Of a DNA stretch of 64,000 bases, positions 61,430 through 64,000 are shown piece after piece. The notes under the pieces were generated by a model. It was given only the letters and a program-made list of their open reading frames with translations. It made no database searches and had not been told where the DNA came from. The position numbers and the translations under genes were made by a program. This stretch comes from DASPSM01 sp036008465 (GTDB lineage: Bacteria; Planctomycetota; Planctomycetia; Planctomycetales; Planctomycetaceae). The stretch lies in contig DASYNP010000031.1 in the NCBI GenBank assembly GCA_036008465.1, positions 1 through 64,000 of the forward strand, written 5' to 3'. How positions within the stretch are numbered: position 1 is the first letter of the stretch; each line of letters starts with the position of its first letter.

Positions 61430-61903
61430 TCAGGCTTCGTTGGCCGCCTTCTGCAAAACGCGGATATCGAGCTTCTTCATCTGAAACATCGCTTTGGCGA
61501 CGCGGGCGGCTTTTTTCGGGTCGGGATTGCCCAACAACTCGGGCAGCACGTTCGGGACGATCTGCCACGACAGGCCGAATTTGTCCTTGAGCCAGCCGCA
61601 CTGCACTTCGCCGCCACCGGCCGACAGTTTTTCCCAATAGGCGTCGACTTCCTCCTGCGTCTCACAATGCACGACGAAGGAGATCGCCTCGGTGAATTTG
61701 AAGTGCGGCCCGCCGTTGAGCGCGGTAAATGGCTGCCCTTCGAGCTCGAACGCAACCGTCATCGCCGAGCCGGCCGGGCCGGGCCCCGCTTCGCTGTAAC
61801 GCACGACTTTGACGACTCTTGAGTGCGGGAAGATCGACACATAAGAGTTCGCCGCCTCTTCGGCCTGGTTATCAAACCACAAGAACGGCGTGATTTTTTG
61901 CAT
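61430..61903 (-). CDS. VOC family (PhnB/3-demethylubiquinone methyltransferase-like) protein
   Basis: The 157-residue protein starts at MQKITPFLWFDNQAEEAANSY (ATG 61903). It has the PhnB-type motif order: PHSRVVKVVRYSEAGPGPAG, FELEGQPFTALNGGPHFKFTEAISFVVHCETQEEVDAYWEKL, CGWLKDKFGLSWQIVPNVLPELL, and DPKKAARVAKAMFQMKKLDI. The name 3-demethylubiquinone methyltransferase is a historical annotation; the function is not established. It lies upstream of the two other VOC sequences and is more distant from them than they are from each other. Confidence 0.9.
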   Translation of the reverse strand: MQKITPFLWFDNQAEEAANSYVSIFPHSRVVKVVRYSEAGPGPAGSAMTVAFELEGQPFTALNGGPHFKFTEAISFVVHCETQEEVDAYWEKLSAGGGEVQCGWLKDKFGLSWQIVPNVLPELLGNPDPKKAARVAKAMFQMKKLDIRVLQKAANEA

Positions 61904-62043
61904 TGGCACAGTGTTATCCTTCGATTTTGCGACGTTGTTCGGCGTCAACTTTGTGTCCACGCCCATTAGTCGAATGAACAAGGCGTGAATCGACAACCAT
62001 CGCTCAAAAAAGACACAGCCCGGAGAAAAAGCCTTCCAAACCG

Positions 62044-63918
62044 TCAGCCGCCGAGCGTTTCCCACCGGGCGTAAGCGGCCTGCACCTCCTGCTCGATTTC
62101 CTGCAGGCGGCTGGTCACTTTGCTGATCTCAGGTCCCGCCTGCCGATAAAAGGTCGGCTCCGCAAGTTTTTGGTGCAACTGGGCCTGCTCCGCTTCGAGC
62201 ATCTCGATGCGTTGGGGCAATTCGTCAAGCTCCCGTTGGTCTTTGTAGCTCAGCTTGCGCGGTTGCTCCGGTCGCGGCCGGTCGCGATCAGTTTTCGGAC
62301 GCTCCGCAGCTGAAGGCGCGGGATCGTTCGGCTTCTGGCGCATCCAATCGTCGTAGCCGCCGACATATTCCTTGACTCGCCCCTCGCCTTCAAACACGAC
62401 TGTGCTGGTCACCACGTTGTTCAAGAATGCACGGTCGTGGCTCACCAGGAGCAACGTCCCGGGAAAATCGACCAGCAATTCCTCGAGTAGCTCGAGCGTC
62501 TCGGCATCGAGGTCGTTCGTTGGCTCGTCGAGGACCAGCAGGTTGGCCGAGTGCGTAAACATTCTCGCCAGGAGCAGGCGGTTTCGTTCGCCTCCAGAGA
62601 GGTAGCGCACCAGGCTGCGAGCCCGCTCGCCCGAGAACAGAAAGTCCCGCAGATAGCCGAGCACGTTGCGCGGCTTACCGTTAAGGAGCACGGTCTCGCT
62701 GCCGTCCGCAACGTTTTCGGCGGCCGACTTGTCCTCATCGAGCTGCGCGCGGAGCTGATCGAAATAAGCGACCTGCAGATTGGTTCCCCGCCGAACAGCG
62801 CCGCGATCCGGCTGCAGTTCTCCGAGCAAAATTCGCAGCAGCGTCGTCTTGCCCGAGCCGTTGGGGCCGATGATGCCGATCTTGTCGCCGCGAGAAATTG
62901 TGACCGTCACATCGTCGAGGATCGTCCGCCCGCCAAAGCTCTGGCCGATTCCGTCGGCGACGATCACCAGATTTCCGGAACGCTCGATTTCTTGGGTCTG
63001 CAAGCGGACGTTGCCGACCCGCGTGCGCCGGGCGCGACGCTCCTCGCGCATTCGCTCAAGTGCCCGGACTCGACCCTCGTTGCGCGTGCGGCGAGCCTTG
63101 ACGCCTTGGCGAATCCAGACCTCTTCCTCGGCGAGTTTCTTGTCGAAGAGTGCTTCCTGTTGCGCTTCGGCGGCCAACAGCGATTCCTTGCGCACGAGAA
63201 ACGTGGCGTAGTCGCACGTCCAATCGAAGAGCCTGGCACGCTCGATCTCGACGATCCGCGTGGCAATCCGCTGCAGAAAGACCCGATCGTGGGTCACAAA
63301 GACAAGCGTCGGCGCCTCTCGCAGCAAGAAGTCCTCGACCCAGCGAATCGAATCGAGGTCGAGATGGTTCGTCGGCTCGTCCAGCAGCAAAATGTCGGGC
63401 TCGCTCACCAAGGTTTGCGCGAGCAGCACGCGGCGCTTCATGCCGGAGGAAAGCGTGTCGAAAGCGAGTGTTCGATCGAGATCCATCCGCGAGATGACGT
63501 CCTCGATTCTTCGTTGCACCTTCCAAGCCGTGTCGGCATCGAGCTCGCCGTGCGACGGTCCGGGAAATTTGTGCGTTGCCGCGTCAGCAGCCGAAGTGTG
63601 AGGTGCCGACGCGAGCATCTGGGCCACGAGAGTTCCTTGCACGCCCAAACCTCGGGCCACTTCCTCGAGGACGGTGTGCCGCGTTCCGGCCGGCACCTCC
63701 TGGGCCAGCTGCGCGATTCGCAATCCGCCGGCCCGTTCGATCACGCCGTCATCAGGCTGCAGGGACCCTTCAAGCAGTCTCAGCAAAGTCGACTTGCCCG
63801 CTCCGTTGCGGCCCATCAGGCCGATCCGTTCGCCCGGCTGGATCTCGAGCCTGACGCCGTCGAGCAGACTCGCGCCGCCGTAACTGAACGTGACATCTCG
63901 TAATCGAAGCAACGCCAT
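62044..63918 (-). CDS. ABC-F family ATPase (Uup-like)
   Basis: The 624-residue protein starts at MALLRLRDVTFSYGGAS (ATG 63918). Two ATP-binding domains are present: Walker A GRNGAGKST and GPNGSGKTT, signatures LSSGMKRRVLLAQ and LSGGERNRLLLARM, and Walker B ILLLDEPTNHLDL and LLVLDEPTNDLDA. An Arg-rich linker joins them, and a C-terminal coiled coil (QRIEMLEAEQAQLHQKLAEP) closes the chain. ABC-F proteins of the Uup type bind ribosomes or branched DNA and have no membrane part. The upstream region (63919-64000) holds no gene. Confidence 0.93.
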   Translation of the reverse strand: MALLRLRDVTFSYGGASLLDGVRLEIQPGERIGLMGRNGAGKSTLLRLLEGSLQPDDGVIERAGGLRIAQLAQEVPAGTRHTVLEEVARGLGVQGTLVAQMLASAPHTSAADAATHKFPGPSHGELDADTAWKVQRRIEDVISRMDLDRTLAFDTLSSGMKRRVLLAQTLVSEPDILLLDEPTNHLDLDSIRWVEDFLLREAPTLVFVTHDRVFLQRIATRIVEIERARLFDWTCDYATFLVRKESLLAAEAQQEALFDKKLAEEEVWIRQGVKARRTRNEGRVRALERMREERRARRTRVGNVRLQTQEIERSGNLVIVADGIGQSFGGRTILDDVTVTISRGDKIGIIGPNGSGKTTLLRILLGELQPDRGAVRRGTNLQVAYFDQLRAQLDEDKSAAENVADGSETVLLNGKPRNVLGYLRDFLFSGERARSLVRYLSGGERNRLLLARMFTHSANLLVLDEPTNDLDAETLELLEELLVDFPGTLLLVSHDRAFLNNVVTSTVVFEGEGRVKEYVGGYDDWMRQKPNDPAPSAAERPKTDRDRPRPEQPRKLSYKDQRELDELPQRIEMLEAEQAQLHQKLAEPTFYRQAGPEISKVTSRLQEIEQEVQAAYARWETLGG

Positions 63919-64000
63919 CCTTGCCGCCTGCGGTTGGTGCGGAAGCATTTTGTCGGCCCGTGGCCGAACCGCAGATTGTATGTCGCCGATCGACGGGGCG

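Noticed and set aside
62551..63903. 450-codon open frame on the plus strand
   Set aside because: Antisense shadow of the ABC-F gene, which has all its motifs on the minus strand.
1..64000. Prophage, insertion sequence or integrative element
   Set aside because: No transposase, integrase, phage structural gene or attachment-site duplication could be found; the tRNA-Thr end shows no repeat elsewhere in the window.

Overview
The window looks like the chromosome of a planctomycete, most probably of the Pirellulales type. It is GC-rich and carries two hallmark families of that phylum: a DUF1501 protein with a twin-arginine-like leader (19483-21630) and a DUF1559 protein with a prepilin-like N-terminus (39323-40288). 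Other typical features are an unusually long sigma-70 factor, many exported proteins with Pro/Ala-rich linkers, and several long family-specific proteins of unknown function. I see no transposase, integrase, CRISPR array, prophage or rRNA gene. The content is mostly chromosomal housekeeping and envelope functions.

Layout. 1-9 kb: tRNA-Thr, a sigma factor with extra DNA-binding modules, a small membrane protein, an EEP-family hydrolase, a small exported c-type cytochrome with its terminator, an exported serine hydrolase, and the minus-strand pair icd-lpxK. 9-17 kb (plus strand): a lipoprotein TolC homologue, kdsD, and a 1147-residue LptC/LptA-like protein. With lpxK these point to an LPS-type outer membrane. 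17-26 kb: sppA, DUF1501, a flavin reductase-like protein, a Dabb protein, and a four-gene ExbB-ExbD-ExbD-membrane protein operon. 26-31 kb (minus strand): rpsT, an aspartokinase with duplicated ACT regions, a GATase-like protein lacking its cysteine nucleophile, and an orphan protein. 31-33.6 kb: a polysaccharide export protein ending at a strong terminator. 33.7-39.3 kb: the imuA-imuB-dnaE2 translesion cassette behind a LexA-box-like palindrome. 39-44 kb: DUF1559, a small Cys-rich lipoprotein, a histidine kinase/NtrC-type regulator pair, and PhzF. 44-52.7 kb: a PaaI thioesterase, an ABC ATPase with a large membrane partner, an esterase, a Ser/Asp-repeat protein with an N-terminal HTH, and an OmpA lipoprotein. 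53-64 kb: two divergent MFS transporters, an NhaD-like antiporter, a DHH phosphoesterase, an FGE-like lipoprotein, a VOC cluster with one decayed copy, and an ABC-F ATPase.

The most unusual part is the mutasome cassette. It carries two types of short palindromic repeat in four places. Two lie in frame inside imuB, one exactly fills the imuB-dnaE2 gap, and one lies in frame inside dnaE2. Another copy of the heptad type (TTGGACY) lies between two divergent genes at 17.2 kb. The cassette's putative SOS operator has a near-identical twin at 2.2 kb, in a region with no recognisable gene. This is the best candidate here for something not described before, along with the HTH sigma factor, the giant Lpt protein and the Ser/Asp-repeat protein.
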